Assembly: GCA_051871555.1 (NCBI GenBank)
Contig: JBJECZ010000197.1
Coordinates: 1 to 14,458, forward strand
Origin: SFTJ01 sp051871555
GTDB lineage: Bacteria; Bacteroidota; Bacteroidia; Bacteroidales; Muribaculaceae
DNA: 14,458 bases
Direction of reading: 5' to 3'
The notes beneath the pieces are model-generated. The model saw nothing but the letters and a program-made list of their open reading frames with translations, had not been told where the DNA came from and made no database searches. Positions 1 through 7,336 of the stretch are shown piece by piece (within the stretch, counting starts at the first letter, position 1; each line of letters opens with the position of its first letter). Made by a program: the position numbers and the translations under genes.

Positions 1-415
1 AGCCACCGGCATCTTGAGTAACCACTGTGCGCACCTCGCCCGAGGCAAGCACCATTTCGTAGGTACGCGCCTCCTCAATGGCGCACGGGAAATAATAGTC
101 GCGCAGCACGCCAAGTGTTTGGTGCAAAATAGTGATTTTTTGTATGCCATGCGGCACATACACCCAAATCTCGCCTGTGCGCTGCTGTGTCTTTACAATA
201 CCCGCCATGCCGCCCTCAAAGGCAAAACCGGTTTGCGTGGTCACCACCTTAATGAGCGCAGCCACCTCGCCGTTCTGGTCTTTCACCATAGTGCCGGCAT
301 TGTTTGCCGTGAGGTCGTTGGGCAGCGGTTTGAACGACGTCACCGACAGCGACTGGGCAACGGCAGCCATGCCGCACATCAGCAGAGAGAGGAGAAGAGT
401 TATTCTTGATTTCAT
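1..415 (-). CDS. Exported PEGA/SUMF1-type leader protein, N-terminal part only
   Basis: This gene starts at the ATG (complement of 413-415) and runs off the left edge, so only the first 138 residues are seen. It opens with a Sec signal peptide: K2, R4, a hydrophobic run LLLSLLMCGMAAV, and a probable cleavage AVA|QS after residue 20. The mature part (VTSFKPLPNDLTAN..., DQNGEVAALIKVVT, TGEIWVYVPHGIQKITI, LGVLRDYYF) is the module I associate from memory with Bacteroidetes proteins in which it precedes PEGA and/or SUMF1 (formylglycine-generating-enzyme-like) domains. Those domains would lie outside the window, so the function stays open. It is the third gene of the operon, 22 bases after the polyferredoxin, with no terminator seen between them. 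It could instead be a stand-alone surface or adhesion-type protein. The reading frame and signal peptide are solid; the family name is only moderately sure. Confidence 0.75.
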   Translation of the reverse strand, partial: MKSRITLLLSLLMCGMAAVAQSLSVTSFKPLPNDLTANNAGTMVKDQNGEVAALIKVVTTQTGFAFEGGMAGIVKTQQRTGEIWVYVPHGIQKITILHQTLGVLRDYYFPCAIEEARTYEMVLASGEVRTVVTQDAGG

Positions 416-437
416 AATGTATCTACTAAAACAAGCA

Positions 438-1943
438 TTACACTTCGCGGTGCTTTGAGTTGCCTTCGACGTAGATTGCGCTGAACGGACGTGCCGGGCA
501 AACATATTCGCAGGCTCCGCAGCCTATGCAGCGCTCGGCGTCAACCACCGGGAACCATGGCGATTCGGGGTCGTTTTCGTCCTTAGGCATCATCTTGATG
601 GCACCGTTAGGGCAATGGCGGGCACAGTTGCCACAGCGCACGCCGTCGGTGTTGACTATGCAGTTTTCGGGAATCCACACGGCATGTCCAATCTGTATTG
701 ACGTTTTTTCGTCGAGCTGAATCGGACGGATAGCGCCATTCGGACACACCTGCGAGCAGCGGTTGCACTCCGGGCGGCAATAGCCGCGCTCGTAGCTCAT
801 TTCGGGCTGCATCAAGGTTGACAAATCGCTCGATGGTCGAAGCACGCCATTAGGGCAGGCTGCCACGCAAAGCTGGCAAGCCGTGCAGTGTTGCGAAAGG
901 TGCTTTATTCCTTTCGAACCCGGAGGCGTGATTTTGCACTTGCGGGCAGGAATCTTTTTATCTTCGATAACCGCCAGACCGCCGTCAACCTTGCTCTCCT
1001 GAGCCTTCACAGCAGCGCCAACGGCAAAGAGCGAAGCAAGCGTGAGGAACGAGCGGCGCGAGGTGTCGGCATCAGCCTTGGGTTCATCGGTTTTGACATC
1101 AGCCTTGGCATGCGCCGCCTTGCTCGGACGAGCGTATGTGATAGCACCCGAACTGCAATTGCCAATGCAATCCATGCAGGCAACACAGCGCGAATAGTCG
1201 ATGCTGTGGTTCTTGGCATCGATGCACGATGCCTTGCACTTGCGGGCACACAGCGTGCAGCCCACACATTTCTCGGTGTTGATTACCGGGCGCAAGAAGG
1301 CGAAACGCGACACAAAGCCCAGCACGGTGCCAACAGGGCAAACCGTGTTGCAATAGGTGCGGCCGCCACGCCACGCCAAGAAGCCAACCACCAGCAGCGT
1401 AGCCACAGCCACAGCCAGCGAAATGCCGCTTTTCAGCCACACATCCACCGAATAGAACGCATAGCTATCGTAGTGCTCGGCAATCGATGCCAGATAGTTG
1501 TTCACCCATGCATAAGCCGGAGCAAAGAGGTTGGCGGCGATGCGTCCGAATGCGCTATACGGTGCAATCAGTGCAGCAATCGACGTGAAGCCCATCACTA
1601 TCAGCACCACAAACACAGCCAGGAAACCGTAGCGCAAAACACGTTTCTCCTTTGTGTATCCAAAACGCACACGCGCCTTTTTCTTGCGATTATGCAGCCA
1701 CGAAATGATGTCCTGCATCACGCCCATTGGGCATATCACCGAGCAATAAACCCGTCCGAACAAAAGTGTGAGAACCAAAAGGACGAGCACCACGCCCACA
1801 TTAAGCGCCAGCACCGCAGGCACAAACTGCAATTTTTCCATCCAACCCAAGTAACGGCTCACAGTGCCTGTGAAATCAAGGAAACAAAGGGTGATGGCAA
1901 TAAAAAATATCGCGGCAAGAATGATTCTAATTTTTCGTAACAT
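438..1943 (-). CDS. NapH-NapG-like fusion polyferredoxin with internal Tat motif
   Basis: A 501-residue membrane iron-sulfur protein. Residues 1-270 look like NapH: four membrane segments (about 4-24, 42-63, 105-127, 173-191), two CxxxCP motifs after segments 2 and 4 (C67/C71 in CSVICPMG; C198/C202 in CNTVCPVG) and two 4Fe-4S motifs (C226-C240, C253-C263). A linker rich in K, A and D leads to SRRSFLTL (295-302) and a short apolar stretch to about 314, which reads as a Tat signal in mid-protein. Residues 335-490 look like NapG: further clusters C353-C363, C389-C400, C437-C444 and C472-C482. In the Nap family NapH takes electrons from quinol and NapG is a Tat-exported ferredoxin, so the fusion would carry electrons through the membrane to the periplasm. 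Its start lies 8 bases after the aldo/keto reductase stop, so the two are surely co-transcribed. No napA or napB is visible, so the acceptor is probably not nitrate reductase. A general 4Fe-4S binding protein label is the fallback. Confidence 0.88.
   Translation of the reverse strand: MLRKIRIILAAIFFIAITLCFLDFTGTVSRYLGWMEKLQFVPAVLALNVGVVLVLLVLTLLFGRVYCSVICPMGVMQDIISWLHNRKKKARVRFGYTKEKRVLRYGFLAVFVVLIVMGFTSIAALIAPYSAFGRIAANLFAPAYAWVNNYLASIAEHYDSYAFYSVDVWLKSGISLAVAVATLLVVGFLAWRGGRTYCNTVCPVGTVLGFVSRFAFLRPVINTEKCVGCTLCARKCKASCIDAKNHSIDYSRCVACMDCIGNCSSGAITYARPSKAAHAKADVKTDEPKADADTSRRSFLTLASLFAVGAAVKAQESKVDGGLAVIEDKKIPARKCKITPPGSKGIKHLSQHCTACQLCVAACPNGVLRPSSDLSTLMQPEMSYERGYCRPECNRCSQVCPNGAIRPIQLDEKTSIQIGHAVWIPENCIVNTDGVRCGNCARHCPNGAIKMMPKDENDPESPWFPVVDAERCIGCGACEYVCPARPFSAIYVEGNSKHREV
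996..1061 (-). other. Internal Tat signal / fifth membrane segment
   Basis: Codons 295-316 of the polyferredoxin encode the twin-arginine pattern S-R-R-x-F-L followed by about 15 weakly hydrophobic residues ending in AVKAQ. It sits between the cytoplasmic-side NapH-like clusters and the NapG-like clusters, where a membrane crossing is needed to place the last half outside. The pattern is read directly; Tat use is inferred. The same S-R-R-x-F-L pattern starts the neighbouring aldo/keto reductase. Confidence 0.7.
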
Positions 1944-1951
1944 AGGGCAGA

Positions 1952-3328
1952 TTAGTCGTTAGGATTCTGTTTAAGTTTTTCCACATAATGGTCGATGGCT
2001 TGCATCTCCTCAGGAATGTTGATTCGCTGCGGGCACTTAGGCTTGCAAATTCCGCAACCCACGCAATGGTCGGCTTGACGCAAGCGCGGCACTTTGCGGT
2101 CGTAGCCAATGAGGAAGGCACGTCGATTGGTGCGATAGTCCTCGTTGGTGACATCGTCGGCAAACGTGCCCTCGTTCAGGCACTTGTTGTAGTGAGCAAA
2201 GATGCTCGGGATGTCGAGTCCGTAGGGGCACGGCATGCAGTATTCGCAATGAGTGCAGCCTATGAGCGGGAACTCGTTGATGAGCTTCGCCGACTTTTCG
2301 AGCATCGCCAATTCGTCGTCGCTCAGCGGCTCGAGTGGCGAATAGGTGCGTATGTTTTCTTGCAAATGCTCCATATATGTCATGCCGCTAAGCACAGTGA
2401 GCACGCCCGGGAAATGGCCGCAGAAACGGAATGCCCAATAGGCAGGCGACAGGTTTGGCGCAATGCGCTGGAACATAGCCAGCACCTTGTGGTTCACCTT
2501 AGCCAAGCCGCCGCCAAGCAACGGCTCCATAATCACCACCGGAATGTTGCGTTTGGCAAGTTCGTGATAGAGATAGTCGGCATTCACCTCCTGCGAATAG
2601 TGCCAGTCCTTATAGTTCATTTGAATCTGCACAAAATCGAACTTCACCGGCTGCTCGTTAAGCATATAGTCGAAAAACTCCTTTGTGCCGTGGAACGACC
2701 AACCAAGATACTTGATACGTCCGGCAGCGCGCTCGTTAAGCAAAAAGTTGAGCACGCCATTGTTGACGTAGCGCTGCAGATAGTTCTCCTTTTCGCCGAT
2801 GGCATGAAGCAGATAGTAGTCGATATAATCGACGCGCAGCTGCTTGAACGAGTTGCGATACATGGCAATGCTTGCCTCAAGTGTTTGGTCCTCGGTGGCA
2901 AAATTCGACAGTTTTGTGGCAACCACAAATTCGCTGCGCTTGTGTTTGCTCAAAGCAATGCCCAAAGCCTGTTCGGAAAAACCCTTGCAGTAGCGCGGCG
3001 ATGTGTCGAAATAGTTAACGCCATGAGCAATGGCATAATCCACCAGACTGTTCACCTCGTCTTGGTCGATGTGGCTTTTTCCCTCCTCCTGCTGGTCGTC
3101 GTCGAGCACTGGCAAGCGCATCATGCCATAGCCCAGCAACGATATCGGACGGTCGCTATCTGGCATGTGACGATAAGTCATCTTGTCGGTAGGCACTTCG
3201 CCACGGTCGGTCGACAACTCTTTCGTCTTTTCGGTGCGACATCCGGCAAGCGCTGCCGTAGTGACAGCCGCTCCAGCACCCATCAGCTGCAAGAAATCGC
3301 GACGGCTAACTTTCTTCTTTTCACCCAT
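1952..3328 (-). CDS. Exported iron-sulfur aldo/keto reductase (Tat lipoprotein)
   Basis: A 458-residue protein. The N-terminus carries SRRDFLQLMG (residues 8-17) followed by an alanine-rich run and a lipobox LAGC with Cys30, so it is probably Tat-exported and lipid-anchored. Residues about 50-340 form an aldo/keto reductase barrel with the usual tetrad: D108 (NYFDTSPRY), Y113, K139 (ATKL) and H175 (LLHA). The stretch around 312-326 (VLSGMTYMEHLQEN) is typical of iron-sulfur members. The C-terminal part has two cluster motifs, C358/C361/C364/C367 and C422/C425/C428/C432. Classical members use NADPH, which is absent outside the cytoplasm, so an exported enzyme should draw electrons through its clusters. 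The downstream polyferredoxin is the obvious donor; that link is inference. The substrate is unknown. It is the first gene of the operon. A 469-residue antisense frame over it is a shadow. Confidence 0.9.
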   Translation of the reverse strand: MGEKKKVSRRDFLQLMGAGAAVTTAALAGCRTEKTKELSTDRGEVPTDKMTYRHMPDSDRPISLLGYGMMRLPVLDDDQQEEGKSHIDQDEVNSLVDYAIAHGVNYFDTSPRYCKGFSEQALGIALSKHKRSEFVVATKLSNFATEDQTLEASIAMYRNSFKQLRVDYIDYYLLHAIGEKENYLQRYVNNGVLNFLLNERAAGRIKYLGWSFHGTKEFFDYMLNEQPVKFDFVQIQMNYKDWHYSQEVNADYLYHELAKRNIPVVIMEPLLGGGLAKVNHKVLAMFQRIAPNLSPAYWAFRFCGHFPGVLTVLSGMTYMEHLQENIRTYSPLEPLSDDELAMLEKSAKLINEFPLIGCTHCEYCMPCPYGLDIPSIFAHYNKCLNEGTFADDVTNEDYRTNRRAFLIGYDRKVPRLRQADHCVGCGICKPKCPQRINIPEEMQAIDHYVEKLKQNPND

Positions 3329-3388
3329 ACGTTTTTATTGTTATATCTAATTGTTATTTTGCAATTGCCAATAATATCTTCAGTTGAA

Positions 3389-3403
3389 TTCACATGACGT
3401 GAA
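3389..3403. promoter_or_regulatory. Palindrome TTCAC-N5-GTGAA, possible operator
   Basis: The sequence TTCACATGACGTGAA is a perfect inverted repeat of 5-base arms around a 5-base centre. Looser symmetry continues outward (GTT...AAC, with a one-base offset). It lies immediately downstream of the candidate minus-strand -7 box, at or near the transcription start of the aldo/keto reductase operon, where a bound repressor would block initiation. It resembles CRP/FNR-type half-sites only loosely. Its role is inferred from position alone. Confidence 0.3.
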
Positions 3404-3409
3404 CAATAA

Positions 3410-3417
3410 CAAAATTA
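3410..3417 (-). promoter_or_regulatory. Candidate -7 element of the aldo/keto reductase operon
   Basis: The complement reads TAATTTTG, a full match to the Bacteroidetes -7 consensus TAnnTTTG. Initiation a few bases beyond would leave a leader of about 75 bases before the ATG at 3328. No good TTTG -33 element is found 19-21 bases upstream, so this rests on the -7 box and position only. Confidence 0.4.
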
Positions 3418-3489
3418 ATTATTTTTTTCAAGGTATCATTATTCGGTTTACTAAAATGTCATCATTTTCGCATATTTTGGCAGAAAAGG

Positions 3490-3501
3490 CTGCACCTGCA
3501 G
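3490..3501. promoter_or_regulatory. Palindrome CTGCA-CC-TGCAG upstream of efflux operon
   Basis: CTGCACCTGCAG is a perfect 5-base-arm inverted repeat around a 2-base centre, a GC-rich island in an AT-rich intergenic region. It lies about 65 bases upstream of the candidate -33 element of the efflux operon, where an activator or a repressor of a more distal promoter could bind. Short palindromes occur by chance, so confidence is low. Confidence 0.25.
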
Positions 3502-3566
3502 TGTGAAAAGTGTTTAAAATTTGGTCAATAATTCATTATTTTTCTATTCAACAATCCCATAATCAA

Positions 3567-3596
3567 TTTGTCACAAATCCTTTAGCACTAATTTTG
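3567..3596 (+). promoter_or_regulatory. Candidate promoter of the efflux operon
   Basis: TTTG at 3567-3570 and TAATTTTG at 3589-3596 fit the Bacteroidetes -33 (TTTG) and -7 (TAnnTTTG) elements. The spacer is 18 bases, one short of the usual 19-21. Transcription would begin near 3602, giving a leader of nearly 50 A/T-rich bases before the ATG at 3650. Confidence 0.5.
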
Positions 3597-3649
3597 CTTT
3601 ATCATTATAAAAAACAATAGGTAAAAATAAATCATCACACCAATACATT

Positions 3650-5074
3650 ATGCGAAAACAACTATTAATGCTTATGATGATTGCCGGCTTGACAATGGCG
3701 GCGCAAGTGCCGCTCGACTCGTGCCGGAACATGGCATTACGAAACAACAAGGCGATACTCATTGCCAACGAGAAGATAAACGCCGCAGGCTATCAGCGTT
3801 CCGAAGCAAAGTCGGCTTACCTGCCGGCGCTTGATTTGCAAGCCACCTACCTCTACAATCAAAAAAACATCTCGCTGATTGCCGAGGATGCACTGCTGCC
3901 AACCAAATCGTTCAACCCAGCCACCGGAGGCTACGATTTCAACATCCTCACCGACCCAACGGGCAAACCGGTGACGGTGAATGGTCAGCCGGTTCCCAGC
4001 CAAGTGGCATTGTTGCCCAAAAGCGCCCTCACCTACGACATTCACAACGTGTTTGCCGGAGCATTAACACTCACCCAACCAGTGTATTTCGGCGGCAAAA
4101 TCAAGGCAATGAACGAAATTACGCGCTATGCCGAAGACCTTGCCAAAGCCATGCGCAACAAGGCTATGGAAGACGTTGTTTATCAGGTTGACGCCGCCTA
4201 TTGGCAAGTGGTGTCGCTGCGCGCCAAGCATGATTTGGCTGAAAGCTATGTGCAACTGCTCGACACCCTCAACTACAACGTGAATGCCATGGTGAAACAA
4301 GGCGTTGCCACTAAAGCCGATGCCTTGAGCGTGGCTGTGAAGCTCAACGAGGCAAACGTAGATTTGACTAAGGTGAAAAACGGGCTGGCACTATCGCGAA
4401 TGCTGCTGGCACAGCTGTGCGGACTGCCATCGACTACCGTGATGACCCTTGCCGATGAAGGCAAACAGCAAATCGACGATACATCGATGCCTGCCACCGC
4501 CTATAATATGGACGACGTGTATGCTCGCCGCCAAGACCTTAACGCACTGCAGCTTGGTGCCAAGATTTACGAGCAAAAGGCAAAGGTGGAGATGGCGTCG
4601 ATGCTGCCGCAGCTGGCTGTTATGGGAATGTATTCGGTGAGCAACCCGAACTCGTTCAACGGTTACGCCAACAAATTTGCCGGAGCTTTCAGCGTGGGCG
4701 CTGTGCTGAAGGTGCCTTTGTGGCACTGGGGCGGCAATTACAACAAATATCGCGCAGCCCGCACCGAGGCAGTGATTAAAAACATCGAAATCGCCGATGC
4801 TCGCGACAAGATTGAGCTGCAAGTGAATCAGGCTTCGTTCAAGACCCAAGAAGCCGTGAAAACCCGCTTTGCCACCATGTCGAACCTCGAAAAAGCTAAC
4901 GAAAACCTGCGCATTGCCAAGGTGGGCTTCAAAGAAGGCGTGATGCCGGTGGACAACGTGATGGCTGCCCACACCGCATGGCTCAAAGCCAACAGTGAAG
5001 CCATCGATGCGCAAATCGACGTGCTGCTGTGCAACGTATACTTGTCGAAGGTGCTTGGCACAATGAAGTATTAA
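3650..5074 (+). CDS. TolC-family outer membrane efflux channel
   Basis: A 474-residue protein that starts with a Sec signal peptide (R2, K3, hydrophobic LLMLMMIAGLTM, probable cleavage before Q19). The mature protein shows the internal duplication of outer membrane efflux proteins: LPALDLQATY (about 58-67) in the first repeat and LPQLAVMGMY (about 318-327) in the second, each followed by long alanine-rich helices that build the periplasmic barrel. Its length is normal for the family. It is the first gene of a tolC-hlyD-permease-permease operon, with its stop 50 bases before the adaptor start, so it should form the outer membrane exit duct of that exporter. There is no lipobox, unlike many NodT-type homologues. 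The family is certain, the exported substrate unknown. Confidence 0.95.
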   Translation: MRKQLLMLMMIAGLTMAAQVPLDSCRNMALRNNKAILIANEKINAAGYQRSEAKSAYLPALDLQATYLYNQKNISLIAEDALLPTKSFNPATGGYDFNILTDPTGKPVTVNGQPVPSQVALLPKSALTYDIHNVFAGALTLTQPVYFGGKIKAMNEITRYAEDLAKAMRNKAMEDVVYQVDAAYWQVVSLRAKHDLAESYVQLLDTLNYNVNAMVKQGVATKADALSVAVKLNEANVDLTKVKNGLALSRMLLAQLCGLPSTTVMTLADEGKQQIDDTSMPATAYNMDDVYARRQDLNALQLGAKIYEQKAKVEMASMLPQLAVMGMYSVSNPNSFNGYANKFAGAFSVGAVLKVPLWHWGGNYNKYRAARTEAVIKNIEIADARDKIELQVNQASFKTQEAVKTRFATMSNLEKANENLRIAKVGFKEGVMPVDNVMAAHTAWLKANSEAIDAQIDVLLCNVYLSKVLGTMKY

Positions 5075-5124
5075 TTTAGAGAGAGAGGATACAATATCAC
5101 GATAAACAAAAAACATATCACATA

Positions 5125-6126
5125 ATGGAAGAGGCAAACAAAATCAAACAAGAGAATAAATCAATCATGGCTGGCGTGGCAATTTTCGGGCTCGTGGTGG
5201 CAGCGTTGTGCATAGCCGGACTGTTGCTCATCAAGCCTGCCGACGAATCGGTGCAAGGACAAATCGAGGGCACCAGCGTGAGAGTGTCGGGCAAGCTGCC
5301 CGGACGATTGGTTGAAGTGTATGTCGAAGAGGGCGAAATGGTGCATGCCGGCGATACGTTGGCACACATCCACTCGTCGCTCGCCGACGCTAAATTGCAG
5401 CAGGCGCAGTCGATGGAAACCGCTGCATCGGCTCAAAGCCAAAAAGCCGAAGGCGGCACACGCGTTGAAATCATCAACACCGCCTACAACCTTTGGCAAC
5501 AAGCCTTGGCTGCCCAGCAAATTGCAAAGAAGACCTACGACCGCATGCAAAACCTTTTCAATGAGGGCGTAATATCAGAGCAGAAGCGTGACGAGGCGTT
5601 TGCCCTCTACAACGCTTCGAAGGCGCAAGCCGACGCTGCCAAATCGCAATACGAAATGGCAAAACGAGGCGCTCAAAACGAGGACAAGGTGGCAGCACGC
5701 GCCATGAAGGACGCCGCTAAAGGCACCGTCGACGAAGTGCAGGCTTTGCTCGAGGACCAATATCTAATAGCTCCGTGCGACGGCGAAGTAACCGACATCT
5801 ATCCCAATGTTGGCGAACTGGTGGGCGTGGGCACGCCAGTGATGTCAATCCTCAAAAAGGACGACCTTTGGGCAACCTTCAACGTGCGCGAGGAGTTGCT
5901 CAACGACCTGCAGAACGGCAAGGAAATAAAGGTGATGATACCGGCTTTGGGCAAGATGCAAACCACCATGAAGGTATATTACATTCACGACCTCGGCAGC
6001 TACGCCGTGTGGAGCTCAACCAAGTCGACCGGACAATACGACAGCAAAACATTTCAAGTGAAAGCACGCCCTGCCAAACCGATTGACAATCTGCGTGCCG
6101 GCATGTCGGTAATTCTCGAAAAATAA
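5125..6126 (+). CDS. HlyD/EmrA-type membrane-fusion adaptor
   Basis: A 333-residue periplasmic adaptor. A single membrane anchor spans about residues 15-36 after a short charged cytoplasmic tail. The first half of the lipoyl-like domain follows (about 46-82, with VSGKLPGRLVEVYVEEGEMV). A long alanine/lysine/glutamine-rich helical hairpin runs to about 211, and the second lipoyl half is DQYLIAPCDGEVTDIYPNVG onward (211-245). A beta-barrel domain (about 246-333) ends in the common NLRAGMSVIL. Its role is to bridge the inner-membrane permeases encoded next and the TolC channel encoded just before. The permease start lies 12 bases after its stop. The layout matches adaptors such as E. coli YhiI and YbhG that work with ABC-2 permeases. 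The drug or lipid substrate cannot be read from the sequence. Confidence 0.93.
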   Translation: MEEANKIKQENKSIMAGVAIFGLVVAALCIAGLLLIKPADESVQGQIEGTSVRVSGKLPGRLVEVYVEEGEMVHAGDTLAHIHSSLADAKLQQAQSMETAASAQSQKAEGGTRVEIINTAYNLWQQALAAQQIAKKTYDRMQNLFNEGVISEQKRDEAFALYNASKAQADAAKSQYEMAKRGAQNEDKVAARAMKDAAKGTVDEVQALLEDQYLIAPCDGEVTDIYPNVGELVGVGTPVMSILKKDDLWATFNVREELLNDLQNGKEIKVMIPALGKMQTTMKVYYIHDLGSYAVWSSTKSTGQYDSKTFQVKARPAKPIDNLRAGMSVILEK

Positions 6127-6138
6127 TCTCAACTAACG

Positions 6139-7314
6139 GTGATTAAAGAATTTTTTGAAATATTGCGTAGCTCGGTGGCTCGCGGGCTGAATGAGGTGAA
6201 GCACCATCCCATGTATTTGGGGTGTATGGTGGCTGTGCCCGTGTTTACAGCTGTGTTCTTCACCACCCTGCTTGCCGACGGCGTTGCCGACAATGTGCCC
6301 AGCGCCGTTGTCGACCTCGACCAAAGCCCGACATCGCGCAGCGTGGCGCGCACCATCGACTCCTACCAGAGCGTTGATGTGAAATATCAGCTCGACAGTT
6401 ATAGCCAAGCAATGGACTATCTGCGCCAAGGCAAGATAATGGGATTCGTAATCATACCCGAAGGCTTTGCCAGCGACTTGCTTGCACAACGCAAACCCGA
6501 ACTGAGTTTCTACATCAATTTTTCGTGCATCACACCGGCTTCGCTGATGCTGAAAGGCTACACCACCGTGTCGTTGACGTCGAATGCAGGCGTTATGCAC
6601 GGCACCATGTCGGACATGGGCATGACCGACAGCGCCATAAGCGCCATGCTTCAGCCCTATGTCACTCACATGCACGCACTTGGCAACCCATGGCTCGACT
6701 ATGGGTTATATCTGAGCAACTCGTTTGGCAGCACTGTGCTTGCACTCATGGTGATGATTCTCACAGCCTACTCGGTGACAGTGGAAATTAAAAACCACAC
6801 ATCGCAGCAATGGCTGCAAAGTGCCGGTAGCAGCATGTGGATGGCTGTGTTGGGCAAACTGTTGCCACAAACGCTCATATTCTTCCTTTCGGGATGGACA
6901 ATGCAACTCATTTTCTACGGCTTTGCAGGCTACCCGCTCAACTGCCCGATGTGGCAAATGGTGCTGGCAGTGCTCATGCTTGTGGTGGCGTCGCAAGGAT
7001 TTGCCCTCGCCGTGTCGAGCCTGATTGTAAATCCGCGCATGGCGCTGTCGGTGTGCTGTCTCACTGGCATTCTGGCTTTTTCGATTGCAGGATTGTCGTT
7101 CCCGGTGGAACAAATGTACAGCGGCGTGGGCATCGTAAGTTGGATTCTGCCGTCGCGCTACTACTTTATGATTTACTGCAACCAAGCGCTTAACGGGCTG
7201 CCGTTTGCCTATTCGGCACCCTGGTATGCCGCAATGATAGTGTTTGCGATTCTTCCATCAGCCCTGCTTTGGCACCTGAAGCGCAAATGCTTGAATCCGG
7301 TGTATGTGCCGTAA
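6139..7314 (+). CDS. ABC-2 type exporter permease, first subunit
   Basis: A 391-residue inner-membrane protein of the YhhJ/YbhR kind. It has one membrane segment near residues 27-47, a large periplasmic domain (about 48-190) with the common AVVDLDQSPTSR (56-67), then a block of membrane segments: about 196-216, 236-258, 272-296, 302-320 and 360-380. The start is GTG at 6139. The next in-frame ATG, residue 25, would remove the N-terminal amphipathic stretch, so GTG is preferred. The gene follows the adaptor by 12 bases and precedes a paralogous permease by 22, so the two probably form a heterodimer. ABC-2 exporters need an ATP-binding subunit, and none is encoded in this protein or in the operon. 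The substrate is not predictable. Confidence 0.92.
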   Translation: MIKEFFEILRSSVARGLNEVKHHPMYLGCMVAVPVFTAVFFTTLLADGVADNVPSAVVDLDQSPTSRSVARTIDSYQSVDVKYQLDSYSQAMDYLRQGKIMGFVIIPEGFASDLLAQRKPELSFYINFSCITPASLMLKGYTTVSLTSNAGVMHGTMSDMGMTDSAISAMLQPYVTHMHALGNPWLDYGLYLSNSFGSTVLALMVMILTAYSVTVEIKNHTSQQWLQSAGSSMWMAVLGKLLPQTLIFFLSGWTMQLIFYGFAGYPLNCPMWQMVLAVLMLVVASQGFALAVSSLIVNPRMALSVCCLTGILAFSIAGLSFPVEQMYSGVGIVSWILPSRYYFMIYCNQALNGLPFAYSAPWYAAMIVFAILPSALLWHLKRKCLNPVYVP

Positions 7315-7336
7315 CCCTAACCTCACCCTTGCAAAA

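Larger units (their letters stand above)
3329..3649. promoter_or_regulatory. Divergent control region between redox and efflux operons
   Basis: This 321-base stretch holds no convincing gene. It is strongly AT-rich compared with the flanking genes, with long A and T runs (for example 3421-3428). It must contain the promoters of both divergent operons. Candidate -7 elements lie at 3410-3417 (minus) and 3589-3596 (plus), and two small palindromes at 3389-3403 and 3490-3501 could bind regulators. No regulator gene is adjacent on either side. Confidence 0.6.

Noticed and set aside
14..409. A 131-residue plus-strand frame at the left edge
   Set aside because: The minus strand carries an open frame with a signal peptide and a family-like pattern. 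The plus frame is its shadow.
888..1940. A 350-residue open frame on the plus strand opposite the polyferredoxin
   Set aside because: It is Arg/His/Gln-rich with no motif. The minus-strand reading has eight ordered cysteine motifs.
438..1943. Nitrate reductase (Nap) operon
   Set aside because: Only NapH/NapG-like parts are present. The neighbours are an aldo/keto reductase and an exported leader protein, with no catalytic or cytochrome subunit in view.
1988..3397. A 469-residue open frame on the plus strand across the whole aldo/keto reductase gene
   Set aside because: It has no recognisable domain and a His/Arg/Val-heavy composition, while the opposite strand encodes a clear enzyme with catalytic and cluster motifs. 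It is a codon-bias shadow.
4391..5137. A 248-residue minus-strand frame opposite the TolC gene
   Set aside because: No domain is seen, and the real TolC-family gene covers it with full-length similarity features.
7304..7336. Upstream ATG for the second permease
   Set aside because: It would overlap the preceding gene and add an 11-residue leader unlike the family. ATG 7337 fits better.
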